Source of the DNA: Treponema sp. | GTDB taxonomy: Bacteria; Spirochaetota; Spirochaetia; Treponematales; Breznakiellaceae | Reading direction: 5' to 3' | DNA length: 6,014 bases | Assembly (NCBI GenBank): GCA_031266695.1 | Contig: JAISAK010000034.1 | Span: 1 to 6,014 of the forward strand | Shown here: piece after piece, positions 1 to 5,776 of the stretch | Layout of the letters: every line of letters begins with the position of its first letter | Numbering within the stretch: the stretch's first letter is position 1 | Notes under the pieces: generated by a model | Database searches by the model: none | Seen by the model: the letters and a program-made list of their open reading frames with translations, nothing else | Told to the model about the DNA's origin: nothing | Position numbers and translations under genes: made by a program

Positions 1-20
1 CACCCAATCCTGCCTTTCAT
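1..20 (-). CDS. Start of a divergent gene cut by the window edge (product unknown)
   Basis: On the minus strand an ATG ending at position 20 is preceded by GGAGGG (26-31) with a 5-nt spacer, a good Shine-Dalgarno arrangement. Only MKGRIG plus a partial codon is inside the window, so no function can be given. If real, the gene is transcribed away from the Rrf2 regulator and shares the 226-bp region between the two starts, which makes it a possible target of that regulator. The alternative is that these bases are the 3' end of a plus-strand gene closing at the TAA at 34-36. That reading would not explain the well-placed ribosome site. Confidence 0.45.
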
Positions 21-56
21 GGCAACCCTCCGGTAAAAATGGTTTTGCTTGTATCC

Positions 57-65
57 ATTCTACCA
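57..65 (-). promoter_or_regulatory. Possible extended -10 promoter for the divergent gene
   Basis: On the minus strand these bases read TGGTAGAAT, a TG-N extended -10 whose hexamer matches TATAAT at five of six positions. It lies about 37 nt upstream of the ATG ending at 20, so the leader would be roughly 30 nt. No -35 hexamer is recognisable at 16-18 nt spacing. This fits an extended -10 promoter but keeps the call tentative. Confidence 0.3.
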
Positions 66-182
66 TGAGGGTGGGTGTCCTATTTGTATCTGGGATTAGA
101 CAGCAGGCGTTCTGCCGGCCTTATCTAACAGTTCATTACTGTAGTTATTTACTGAAAAATGAAGTTTTTTTTGAAAATGCCC

Positions 183-211
183 TTCCAATTTTATGAAGTA
201 TTCATTATAAT
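183..211 (+). promoter_or_regulatory. Probable promoter of the Rrf2-family regulator operon
   Basis: A perfect TATAAT (206-211) lies 35 nt upstream of the regulator ATG. The -35 at 17-bp spacing is TTCCAA (183-188), which is weak (three of six consensus bases). The expected start point is near 218, inside the dyad at 209-224. A poor -35 with an operator over the start site is common at regulated, autorepressed promoters. Confidence 0.55.
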
Positions 212-224
212 TTTGGTCAAAATT
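209..224. promoter_or_regulatory. Candidate operator: perfect 7+2+7 dyad
   Basis: AATTTTG (209-215), central GT, then CAAAATT (218-224) form a perfect inverted repeat. It overlaps the last bases of the -10 box and the expected transcription start, where a bound dimer would block RNA polymerase. Rrf2-family proteins bind as dimers to AT-rich dyads and often repress their own promoter, so autoregulation is the simplest reading. The assignment rests on position and symmetry only. Confidence 0.5.
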
Positions 225-230
225 GCGGAA

Positions 231-237
231 AAGGAGG
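231..237 (+). promoter_or_regulatory. Ribosome binding site that fixes the regulator start
   Basis: AAGGAGG sits 9 nt before the ATG at 247. It lies inside the reading frame of the upstream TTG at 223, which rules out that TTG as the natural start and selects the ATG. Confidence 0.8.
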
Positions 238-246
238 CTTTCCATA

Positions 247-702
247 ATGAGAATAACCACTCGCGGGCGTTATGCCCTCAGGGCTTCGCTGGCATTGGCA
301 AAACTGGGGAAGGAAGGCGAGCCGATCTCAATCAACAGCCTCTCCGAAGAAGAAAACATATCTTCCGTGTTTCTGGAGCAGATTTTTTTCAAGCTGCGAA
401 AAGCGGGCATTGTCAATTCCGTACGCGGGCCCGGCGGCGGTTTCTGTTTTGCCCATCCCCTGGAAAAATTGACCGTAAAGGAAATCCTCGACGCCGCCGG
501 GGAAGACCTTTCGGTGAGTTCCTGTGACAAGCACATCGACGAATGCGGCCGCATCGGCGGCTGTATCAGCCACAGGGTATGGGTGTCCGTAACGGATTTG
601 GTAAACGACTATCTGCGCGGATTAACTTTGGCATCGCTCCTTGGAAGCAGGGAGCCCTTGGTAAAAAACGAAATTCCTCAAAATGAAATTCCCCAACAGT
701 AA
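247..702 (+). CDS. Rrf2/IscR-type Fe-S transcription regulator
   Basis: This 151-residue DNA-binding protein has the length and layout of the Rrf2 family. The N-terminus (MRITTRGRYALRA) and the winged helix that follows (about residues 2-70) end in the family hallmark VRGPGGGF (59-66). A cluster C93-x6-C100-x5-C106-x2-H109 then matches the IscR pattern of three cysteines and a histidine that hold a [2Fe-2S] cluster, with one extra residue in the first gap. By family knowledge it should sense Fe-S status, redox state or NO and switch DNA binding accordingly. It is not next to isc or suf genes, so it should not be called IscR outright. It overlaps the next gene by 20 bp and is probably co-transcribed with it. 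A dyad over the promoter suggests autoregulation. The C-terminal tail repeats NEIPQ twice. Confidence 0.93.
   Translation: MRITTRGRYALRASLALAKLGKEGEPISINSLSEEENISSVFLEQIFFKLRKAGIVNSVRGPGGGFCFAHPLEKLTVKEILDAAGEDLSVSSCDKHIDECGRIGGCISHRVWVSVTDLVNDYLRGLTLASLLGSREPLVKNEIPQNEIPQQ
666..695 (+). repeat. 15-bp tandem duplication at the gene junction
   Basis: Units 666-680 and 681-695 agree at 13 of 15 bases. In the regulator frame they encode the repeated NEIPQ tail. The second unit has ATG where the first has ACG, and that ATG is the start codon of the downstream membrane protein. Confidence 0.7.
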
Positions 703-2167
703 ACATATTGACAACGCCGGGGCTTACCGCGCGCTGACCGAAGCCCTGCGGAAGCGGCGCCGGGGGGCCACCGTCGCGGATATAACGGCGGCGACGGCCC
801 TGCCCCTTGCCAGTGTGCAGGAACTCCTGCCGCTGGCCGCCGACGAATATTCGGCGCGTCTTGAAGTAAGCGAATCCGGCGAAATCGTTTATTCCTTTCC
901 CCGCGGTTTTGTCAGCCGCTACCGCGGCTTTAAGGCCGGGCTGAAAAGATTTCTGGAAAAATCGGGAAGTTTCCTTGCACGGCTCGGTTCCCTTCTCTTT
1001 AAAGTGTGGATCCTGTTCATGCTTTTCGGCTATTTTGTCCTCTTTATGGCAATCGCCCTGGGAAGCTTCTTTATTTCGATTTCCGCCGGATCAAAAAATT
1101 CCAATAACCGAAGGCAGGGAAGCGGTTTCAACATCGGTGTTTTCAGCCTTATCTGGCGGCTCTGGTTTTATTCGGAATTGACCAGGCCGGCTTACGGCGA
1201 TTACGGGCGGCGCGGGGACAAAGCTTTACCGGCCAAAAGGCCGATGCACAAGGCTATTTTTTCCTTTGTCTTTGGCGAGGAGGATCCCAACGGGGACTGG
1301 GAAAGCAGGGAGAAAAAAACGCTTATCGCCTGTATTCAGTCAAACCGCGGCGTCATTTCACTGCCGGAATTTATGAGCCTTACCGGACAGAACAGCGCGG
1401 AGGCGGGCGACGCGATTCTGGCTTTTTGCGCCGAATTCGACGGCTCTCCGGAGGCCACCGATGACGGAACCCTGGTGTACCGCTTTGACAAGCTCCTTTT
1501 GCGTTCCGGCAAAGAGGATCGTTCCTTCAGCGGCCTTTCCACGCCCCTCAAGAGGCTGAAAAAATTTTCCGGCAATTCAAAAACCATGAACGCCTGGTTT
1601 GGGATTATCAATTCGGTAAATCTTCTTTTCGGGGGGTATTTCCTTTTCAACGCCCTCAGCACCGGCCCCGTAATCGCCGGCGCGCCCTATCACGGTTCCT
1701 GGCTGTACGGAATGACCTATGTGATCTTCGAATCCTTCGCGGGGAATCCCCTGTCCTTCATCACCCTGGGCCTCGGCCTTGTACCCGTGATCTTTTCCCT
1801 GCTTTTTTGGCTTATTCCTTCTCTCCGTTTTTTTTCCGAAAAAAGGGAAAATGAACAAAACAAACTGGAAAATTTCAAGCGCATCGGCTTTGGGCATATC
1901 TGGGACAAACCCCTGCGGGTGGAAAAGGCCGGCCTTGAGAATCCGGCGGCCGAATGCCGTCCCGCGAATATGGACGCGGCCCGGGACAGGGTTATCAGGG
2001 ATATGGGCGCCTACTCCGTTCCCGAAGTTGAGATAAACGACAGGGGCCTTGAGGTATATTCCTTCAGGGAGCTTGAGCGGGAAAAGGAAGCCCTTGAAAA
2101 ATACCGCGCGTCCCTTGATCCGGGGCAGTCCGAAATAGGCAAAACGGTTTTTGACAGCGACGCGTAA
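683..2167 (+). CDS. Membrane protein with duplicated winged-helix-like modules (unknown function)
   Basis: This 494-residue protein appears to repeat one module. Residues about 13-75 and 208-270 both run helix, helix, then a wing-like hairpin (GEIVYSFP at 66-73; GTLVYRFD at 262-269). Each is followed by a basic amphipathic stretch and hydrophobic membrane segments (about 103-135; about 304-326 and 355-381). A third hairpin of the same style (GLEVYSF, 455-461) leads into a charged C-terminal helix, with no membrane segment after it. The segment FSFVFGEEDPN (193-203) is a motif I recall from an uncharacterised cyanobacterial and plastid membrane family; this was not checked. There is no signal peptide, so the winged helices are probably cytoplasmic. 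The start has no Shine-Dalgarno and lies 20 bp inside the Rrf2 gene, which suggests translational coupling and a shared pathway. Whether the domains bind DNA or protein is unknown. Confidence 0.85.
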   Translation: MKFPNSKHIDNAGAYRALTEALRKRRRGATVADITAATALPLASVQELLPLAADEYSARLEVSESGEIVYSFPRGFVSRYRGFKAGLKRFLEKSGSFLARLGSLLFKVWILFMLFGYFVLFMAIALGSFFISISAGSKNSNNRRQGSGFNIGVFSLIWRLWFYSELTRPAYGDYGRRGDKALPAKRPMHKAIFSFVFGEEDPNGDWESREKKTLIACIQSNRGVISLPEFMSLTGQNSAEAGDAILAFCAEFDGSPEATDDGTLVYRFDKLLLRSGKEDRSFSGLSTPLKRLKKFSGNSKTMNAWFGIINSVNLLFGGYFLFNALSTGPVIAGAPYHGSWLYGMTYVIFESFAGNPLSFITLGLGLVPVIFSLLFWLIPSLRFFSEKRENEQNKLENFKRIGFGHIWDKPLRVEKAGLENPAAECRPANMDAARDRVIRDMGAYSVPEVEINDRGLEVYSFRELEREKEALEKYRASLDPGQSEIGKTVFDSDA

Positions 2168-2180
2168 AATTTGCCGGTTT

Positions 2181-2199
2181 GCGGAGTATGGACCTCCGC
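2181..2199 (+). other. Small hairpin after the membrane protein gene
   Basis: GCGGAG (2181-2186) and CTCCGC (2194-2199) form a perfect 6-bp stem with a 7-nt loop, 14 nt after the stop codon. No T-run follows, so it is not a classical intrinsic terminator. It might stabilise the mRNA end or be chance. Confidence 0.3.
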
Positions 2200-2236
2200 C
2201 TTCCCAATCGTGAAACTCCCGCGTAACCGGATTCAT

Positions 2237-2255
2237 AAATTCCTCAAGGATTTTT
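2237..2255 (+). terminator. Weak candidate terminator between the two plus-strand genes
   Basis: AAATTCC (2237-2243) pairs with GGATTTT (2248-2254) across a TCAA loop with one T-T mismatch, and the 3' arm is itself a T-run. The stem is AT-rich and weak. It stands just before a separate promoter, where a terminator for the first operon would be expected. Confidence 0.25.
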
Positions 2256-2274
2256 AAAAAACGCCCTCATATTT

Positions 2275-2303
2275 TTGACAAGCGTATCTCCGGCCGCAAA
2301 AAT
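2275..2303 (+). promoter_or_regulatory. Probable promoter of the small exported protein gene
   Basis: A perfect -35 TTGACA (2275-2280) is followed after 17 bp by AAAAAT (2298-2303), four of six matches to the -10 consensus. The ATG is about 31 nt downstream. This suggests that the small gene is transcribed independently of the regulator operon. Confidence 0.5.
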
Positions 2304-2334
2304 TAATTGAAGAGACCTGTTCTCGGGAGCATAT

Positions 2335-2700
2335 ATGAAGCGTGTTTTTGTTTTGTTCGTGATTTTTCTTTTTACCGCGCCCCTCTTTGCCCAGGTGCGG
2401 AATTCGGTTAACGCCGTTCTGGAAGTCTGGACAAAGGACGGTAAGGACGCGGGTATTGATGTCGGCAATGTCGTTATCCAGCGGAACGGCAATGAGATGC
2501 AGTACACCCTGCACATTCGGGGCGGAAACCCGATTAATTTCAAGTACAACCGGATAACCAAACGCCTGCACAGGGAAAGCAAGGGCGAGGAGTTTTACAG
2601 CACGGCCGAAGCCTCTCTGGGAGAATCCGGCGGGTCTTCGGTATTGACCTACACCGATAAAAACGGCGTGGTAAATATGCTTAAGTTCCGGAAAAGATGA
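2335..2700 (+). CDS. Small exported protein of unknown function
   Basis: The protein has 121 residues with a classical Sec signal peptide: K2-R3, a Phe/Val/Leu-rich core (4-14) and a likely signal peptidase I cut after A19 (PLFA|Q). There is no lipobox cysteine, and no cysteine anywhere, so it should be a soluble periplasmic or secreted protein of about 102 residues. The mature part looks beta-rich, with alternating polar and hydrophobic strands (EVWTKDGK, VVIQRNG, QYTLHIRGG, VLTYTDKNGVVNMLKF) and turns at NG, GG and KN-G. I do not recognise a family. The start is supported by GGGAG (2325-2329) with 5-nt spacing and by a promoter further upstream. It is probably monocistronic. It faces the helicase gene across a 481-bp gap containing repeats and terminator-like hairpins. 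Confidence 0.8.
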   Translation: MKRVFVLFVIFLFTAPLFAQVRNSVNAVLEVWTKDGKDAGIDVGNVVIQRNGNEMQYTLHIRGGNPINFKYNRITKRLHRESKGEEFYSTAEASLGESGGSSVLTYTDKNGVVNMLKFRKR

Positions 2701-2855
2701 ACCTTCCCGCCCTGAAGGCTAAACTTAACCCACAACTCAGGGTATGACTACACGGTGCCTTAGAGGAAGATTTACCGCTAAGTCGAAAAAGTAAAAGAAA
2801 GAAGGAAAAAGGTGTCAGAAGTACCAAATTTCCAGGAAAGAATGGCGAAAGTAGT
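2701..2855. other. Non-coding gap with a purine-rich tract
   Basis: No reading frame here looks protein-like. A 5-bp stem (CCTTC at 2702-2706 with GAAGG at 2714-2718) follows the stop codon at once but lacks a T-run. Positions about 2785-2812 are almost purely A and G on the plus strand. On the minus strand this tract gives only a low-complexity Phe/Leu-rich shadow frame. Confidence 0.5.
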
Positions 2856-3044
2856 ACCTTGTAAAGTCTAAAAAGATTGATTAAGAGAAACCGCAAAGGA
2901 CGCCAAGATTTACGCAGAGAACGCAAAGAAAGAAAACTAAGGGAAAATCTTTGAGAACGCGAACCTCCGGTTCGATGCCTATGCTTTGCGTCCTTTGCGT
3001 TAAATTCCTCATTGAGTTATCCTGCAAATTAGTCTTTACAAGGT
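2856..3044. mobile_element. MITE-like inverted-repeat element (189 bp)
   Basis: The ends are perfect 11-bp terminal inverted repeats: ACCTTGTAAAG (2856-2866) and CTTTACAAGGT (3034-3044). Both flanks carry AGTAGT as a direct repeat (2850-2855 and 3045-3050), as expected of a target-site duplication. Inside is a second perfect inverted pair, CGCAAAGGACGC (2892-2903) with GCGTCCTTTGCG (2988-2999). Near the middle is a small hairpin, CGAACC-TCC-GGTTCG (2960-2974). There is no room for a transposase, so it would need one in trans. From memory, CGCAAAGGACGC-type motifs recur between genes in many environmental bacteria; this is unverified. It could instead be a non-mobile structured repeat. Confidence 0.55.
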
Positions 3045-3101
3045 AGTAGTTCAAGTTTTGAGTAATTTGAATGAAAACTTATTCGACTTCTTCTCATTTA
3101 A

Positions 3102-3147
3102 TTGACCGCGTTAGCGGTCTTCTTTTGACCGCGTTAGCGGTCTTCTT
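3102..3147 (+). terminator. Two tandem identical hairpin units, probable double terminator
   Basis: A 23-bp unit is present twice, back to back and without a mismatch (3102-3124, 3125-3147). Each unit contains GACCGC-GTTA-GCGGTC, a 6-bp GC-rich stem with a four-base loop. The first stem is followed on the plus strand by TTCTTTT and the second by TTCTTT, which suits intrinsic termination of plus-strand transcription from the exported-protein gene. On the minus strand the stems follow the helicase stop codon but have A-rich rather than T-rich tails, so they are less convincing in that direction. Confidence 0.6.
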
Positions 3148-3181
3148 TGCGGTTAAAAAATTCCGTGGGTCAAGAATAGTA

Positions 3182-5644
3182 TCAGACAAGGCTTTCGGAC
3201 AAAAAATTTTCCACGTTGCGTATAACGCTTTCCAAATTCGTAAAACTTGTCCTGGTCTCGGGCAGCGATTTGAGAAAAAAAGAGCCGTACCGCTTTTTGA
3301 CGATTCTTCCGTCCAGAACGGCCACCACGCCGTGGTCGCTTGAGCGGCGCATGAGCCTGCCAAAGCCCTGCTTGAATTTCATTACCGCCTCGGGCAGGGA
3401 TAAATCCATAAAAGGATTTCCTCCCTGCTTTTGAATAAGCTCCCGGCGGGCCTCGAAGACCGGATCATTGGGGCTTCTGAAAGGCAGGCGGCAGAGGATA
3501 ACCAGGCGCAGGGTATCGCCGGGCGCGTCTACCCCTTCCCAGAAGGAATCGGTGGCAAAAAGCACGGAGCTTTCGTCGGAAAGAAAGGTTCGTAAAAGGC
3601 GCGAACGGTCGTCGTCGCCCTGTTTCAGGCAGCGAATACCCAGGGACTGCAAAGAAGGAACCGCCGCGGTATAGGCGCTGCGCAGGGACTGATAGGAGGT
3701 AAAAAGAACAAGCGCCGAGCCCCCGGAGGCCGCGGCAAGCTCCGTCACGGAGCGGTCCACAAAGTTCTGATACCCTTCTTCCTCGGGCAGGGGCGCGTCC
3801 TCCGGCGCCGCGAGCAGTACGGACTTCGCATAGGGAAAGGGCGAAGGAAAGCAGCCGAAAAGATTTTGCCGTTCCTTTACCAGGCCAAAGCCGCCGCGGC
3901 CCGCCCAGTAAGAAAAGTCGCCGCCCACGGTCAGGGTCGCGGAAACGCAGACCACCGTCTTGTTCGGTTCGAAAAGACCGGCCCTCAAATTTTCGGCAAC
4001 CTCCACCGGCGTCCGGTTGCATACCGCCCAGGGATCTCCCCCGGCGGACTGGCGGCGCTCAATCCACATAACCTCGCCGCCCCGCTCCCGGTATTCGGGA
4101 AAAGCGGAACAAAGGCCGGCTATGGCGTCCAGCCTTCGAAGCACGGTTTTGATCTCCCAGACGACGGAATCTTCCCCGTTCTTTTCGGAAAGCCTTTCCA
4201 GGAGATTCCCGATCTTTTCGTTAAGGGAAAGTATCTTCTTTCGGAGCGTCACAAAATGCGGAAAAAGCGCGCTTTCCGCGCCGCTGTTGTCCCTCAGGGG
4301 CGAGAAGCGGAAGACCCCTTCCCGGGCGCAGAGTTCAAGCGCCAGAGAATCAAGTTCCGCGGCTTCCTCCCTGAGGCTTTCAATAAGCGCCGCGAGTTCG
4401 TTAAGCTCGTCCTCCGCCGAAAGAAGGCCGGCAAGGCGCGGCAGGAGGCCTTTTTTCGCCGCCCGGCGTCTCCGGTAGAGCCGCCCAAGCTGGCGCAAAA
4501 TTCCCAGGCGGCTGAATTCGCCCGAAAAAAAGGAAGTCGCCGCGTTTTCGATTGTGTGGGCTTCATCAATAATGACCCTGTTGTAAGGCGGAAGAACAAC
4601 GGTGCCTTCGTATCCGGCTCCTTCGTGACGCGCCGCGAGATCGGCAAAGAGGAGGTGATGGTTTACCACGAGGAGCCGCGCGTCGGCCGCTTCCTTTCTG
4701 AGGGACATGACAAAGCAGCGTTCCCGCTCGGGACAGCGCATCCCCATGCAGAGATCCGCCTCGGAACAGATGCGCGTCCAGACAGATTCCGACGGAGAAA
4801 AAGACAGATCCGAGCGGCTTCCGCTTTTGCTGGTTTCCGTCCACTTTGTAATTTGCCGCAGTTCCTCAAATTCAGCATCATCCAGATCGGGTTCCCTCAG
4901 GGCGTCTTCCATCCGTCTTCTGCATACATAGTTGCCCCGTCCTTTTATAAGAACGACCTTTATCTTTTTCCCAAGGGCCTCCGTGACAAGGGGAATATCC
5001 TTTTCGTAAAGCTGCTGCTGCAGGGTGATAGTGGCGGTGGAAATTACGATCCTGTCGTTGTTGTCGGAGGCGTAGTGAACGGCGGGAAGCAGATAGGCAA
5101 AGGACTTGCCGACCCCGGTTCCCGCCTCGGCCGCAACCAGCGAATCCTCATTAAAACCCCGGATGACAAGTTCCATAAGATCAAGCTGGCTCTGCCTTGG
5201 TTCGTAATTTTCCAGCCGCCGCGCTACGCTTCCGCCCTCCTCCAGAGAGGCCAGAATGTTTTTTTCATCGAGCTTTTTGATCCTGCGGCGGCGCACGGGT
5301 TCCGCGATTACATAGACTTTCTGTACCGGGTTATCAACAATATAGGCGCCGACGCCGCTTTCCGCGGCTTTACCGGCTATTGCCAAATCATTGTCGCTGG
5401 GAGTTAAAAAACCGGAAGGATGATTATGGATAAAAACATCTTCCGCCTCGTCCCCTTCGCCAAAATCAAAGGAGCGCAGGGCAAGCACGGAATTTTCATT
5501 TCCCCTGGCGACAACCCGTATCCGGGATACAATTCCCTTGTCGTCCAGATATCCCAGGGCAAAGACCTCATTCCCCCCGGCCTCGTCTATTTCCGTCCTG
5601 AGCTGTCCCACACAGGCCCCGGTGAAACGTTTGTCCGCCTGCAT
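3182..5644 (-). CDS. DinG/XPD-type Fe-S helicase with N-terminal JAB (RadC-like) domain
   Basis: This 820-residue protein is predicted to be an ATP-driven 5'-3' DNA helicase of superfamily 2, acting in repair or removal of blocked structures. Residues about 20-115 form a JAB/MPN domain close to that of RadC, with an intact JAMM metal site: E26, H73-N-H75, then x7, S83, x2, D86. RadC's helix-hairpin-helix part is absent. The helicase part follows: Walker A AGTGVGKS (174-181), motif Ia (STATITLQQQ, 202-211), DEAH (360-363), VSATL (567-571), motif V (about 694-710) and motif VI QGFGRLMRR (759-767). C241, C299, C304 and C310 have the DinG Fe-S spacing (C-x4-C-x5-C at the end); C293 is extra. The ATG at 5644 is chosen because GGAGG lies 4 nt before it, while the GTG at 5647 is too close. 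What the JAB domain cuts or binds is unknown. Confidence 0.93.
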   Translation of the reverse strand: MQADKRFTGACVGQLRTEIDEAGGNEVFALGYLDDKGIVSRIRVVARGNENSVLALRSFDFGEGDEAEDVFIHNHPSGFLTPSDNDLAIAGKAAESGVGAYIVDNPVQKVYVIAEPVRRRRIKKLDEKNILASLEEGGSVARRLENYEPRQSQLDLMELVIRGFNEDSLVAAEAGTGVGKSFAYLLPAVHYASDNNDRIVISTATITLQQQLYEKDIPLVTEALGKKIKVVLIKGRGNYVCRRRMEDALREPDLDDAEFEELRQITKWTETSKSGSRSDLSFSPSESVWTRICSEADLCMGMRCPERERCFVMSLRKEAADARLLVVNHHLLFADLAARHEGAGYEGTVVLPPYNRVIIDEAHTIENAATSFFSGEFSRLGILRQLGRLYRRRRAAKKGLLPRLAGLLSAEDELNELAALIESLREEAAELDSLALELCAREGVFRFSPLRDNSGAESALFPHFVTLRKKILSLNEKIGNLLERLSEKNGEDSVVWEIKTVLRRLDAIAGLCSAFPEYRERGGEVMWIERRQSAGGDPWAVCNRTPVEVAENLRAGLFEPNKTVVCVSATLTVGGDFSYWAGRGGFGLVKERQNLFGCFPSPFPYAKSVLLAAPEDAPLPEEEGYQNFVDRSVTELAAASGGSALVLFTSYQSLRSAYTAAVPSLQSLGIRCLKQGDDDRSRLLRTFLSDESSVLFATDSFWEGVDAPGDTLRLVILCRLPFRSPNDPVFEARRELIQKQGGNPFMDLSLPEAVMKFKQGFGRLMRRSSDHGVVAVLDGRIVKKRYGSFFLKSLPETRTSFTNLESVIRNVENFLSESLV

Positions 5645-5664
5645 CACCCCTCCAAAAGGAGCAT

Positions 5665-5670
5665 ACTATA
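5665..5670 (-). promoter_or_regulatory. Probable -10 box of the helicase gene
   Basis: The minus strand reads TATAGT, five of six matches to TATAAT, about 20 nt upstream of the ATG. The mRNA leader would therefore be only about 13 nt and would just contain the GGAGG (5649-5653). At 17-bp spacing the -35 would be TTACCT (5688-5693), a poor match lying inside the dyad at 5680-5699. Confidence 0.45.
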
Positions 5671-5671
5671 C

Positions 5672-5706
5672 CGCAAAAAGACATACAAGGTAATATGTCA
5701 TACCCC
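5672..5706 (+). repeat. Solo copy of the 32-35-bp repeat upstream of the helicase
   Basis: This copy runs from CGCAAAAAGAC to CATACCCC. It matches the copy at 5774-5807 at 28 of 31 core bases, in the same orientation and 101 bp apart. It matches the inverted copy at 5944-5975 at 26 of 32. Similarity stops at CATACCCC, so unlike the other two it is not part of a complete paired element in view. Confidence 0.7.
5680..5699. promoter_or_regulatory. Candidate operator dyad over the helicase -35 region
   Basis: GACATA (5680-5685) and TATGTC (5694-5699) form a perfect inverted repeat separated by 8 bases. It covers the -35 region of the predicted helicase promoter, a position where a dimeric regulator could act. 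It lies inside a repeated sequence; the two other copies do not keep the symmetry. Either this copy was co-opted or the dyad is accidental. Confidence 0.35.
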
Positions 5707-5776
5707 AAGCGATACAAATAAAAACAGGATATTCCCCCGCAGGAGTACAAAGCCGCCGTTCACTTGCCTGTGGCGC

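Noticed and set aside
2..196. An open frame entering from the left edge on the plus strand and ending at a TGA (194-196).
   Set aside because: The translation has no coherent domain, the DNA is AT-rich and intergenic in character, and the frame conflicts with the promoter and start signals of both flanking genes.
223..246. Extension of the Rrf2 regulator to the TTG at 223.
   Set aside because: It would place the AAGGAGG ribosome site inside the gene and add eight residues not found in the family, which begins at MRITTRGRYA.
1577..2236. A 219-codon minus-strand frame opposite the membrane protein gene.
   Set aside because: It has no ribosome site or recognisable domain and overlaps a coherent plus-strand gene with clear modules; it is a shadow frame.
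2681..2926. An 81-codon hydrophobic minus-strand frame.
   Set aside because: Its hydrophobicity comes from the purine-rich plus-strand tract, which reads as Phe and Leu codons on the other strand. It also runs into the inverted-repeat element.
3071..3343. A 90-codon plus-strand frame across the tandem hairpins.
   Set aside because: Its sequence is made of the duplicated hairpin and the antisense of the helicase end; it has no ribosome site.
3866..5407. A 513-codon open frame on the plus strand, antisense to the helicase.
   Set aside because: It lies wholly opposite a gene with every expected motif. Its translation is rich in Arg, Lys, Pro and Gly with no domain, and GC-biased third positions in the helicase readily create such open antisense frames.
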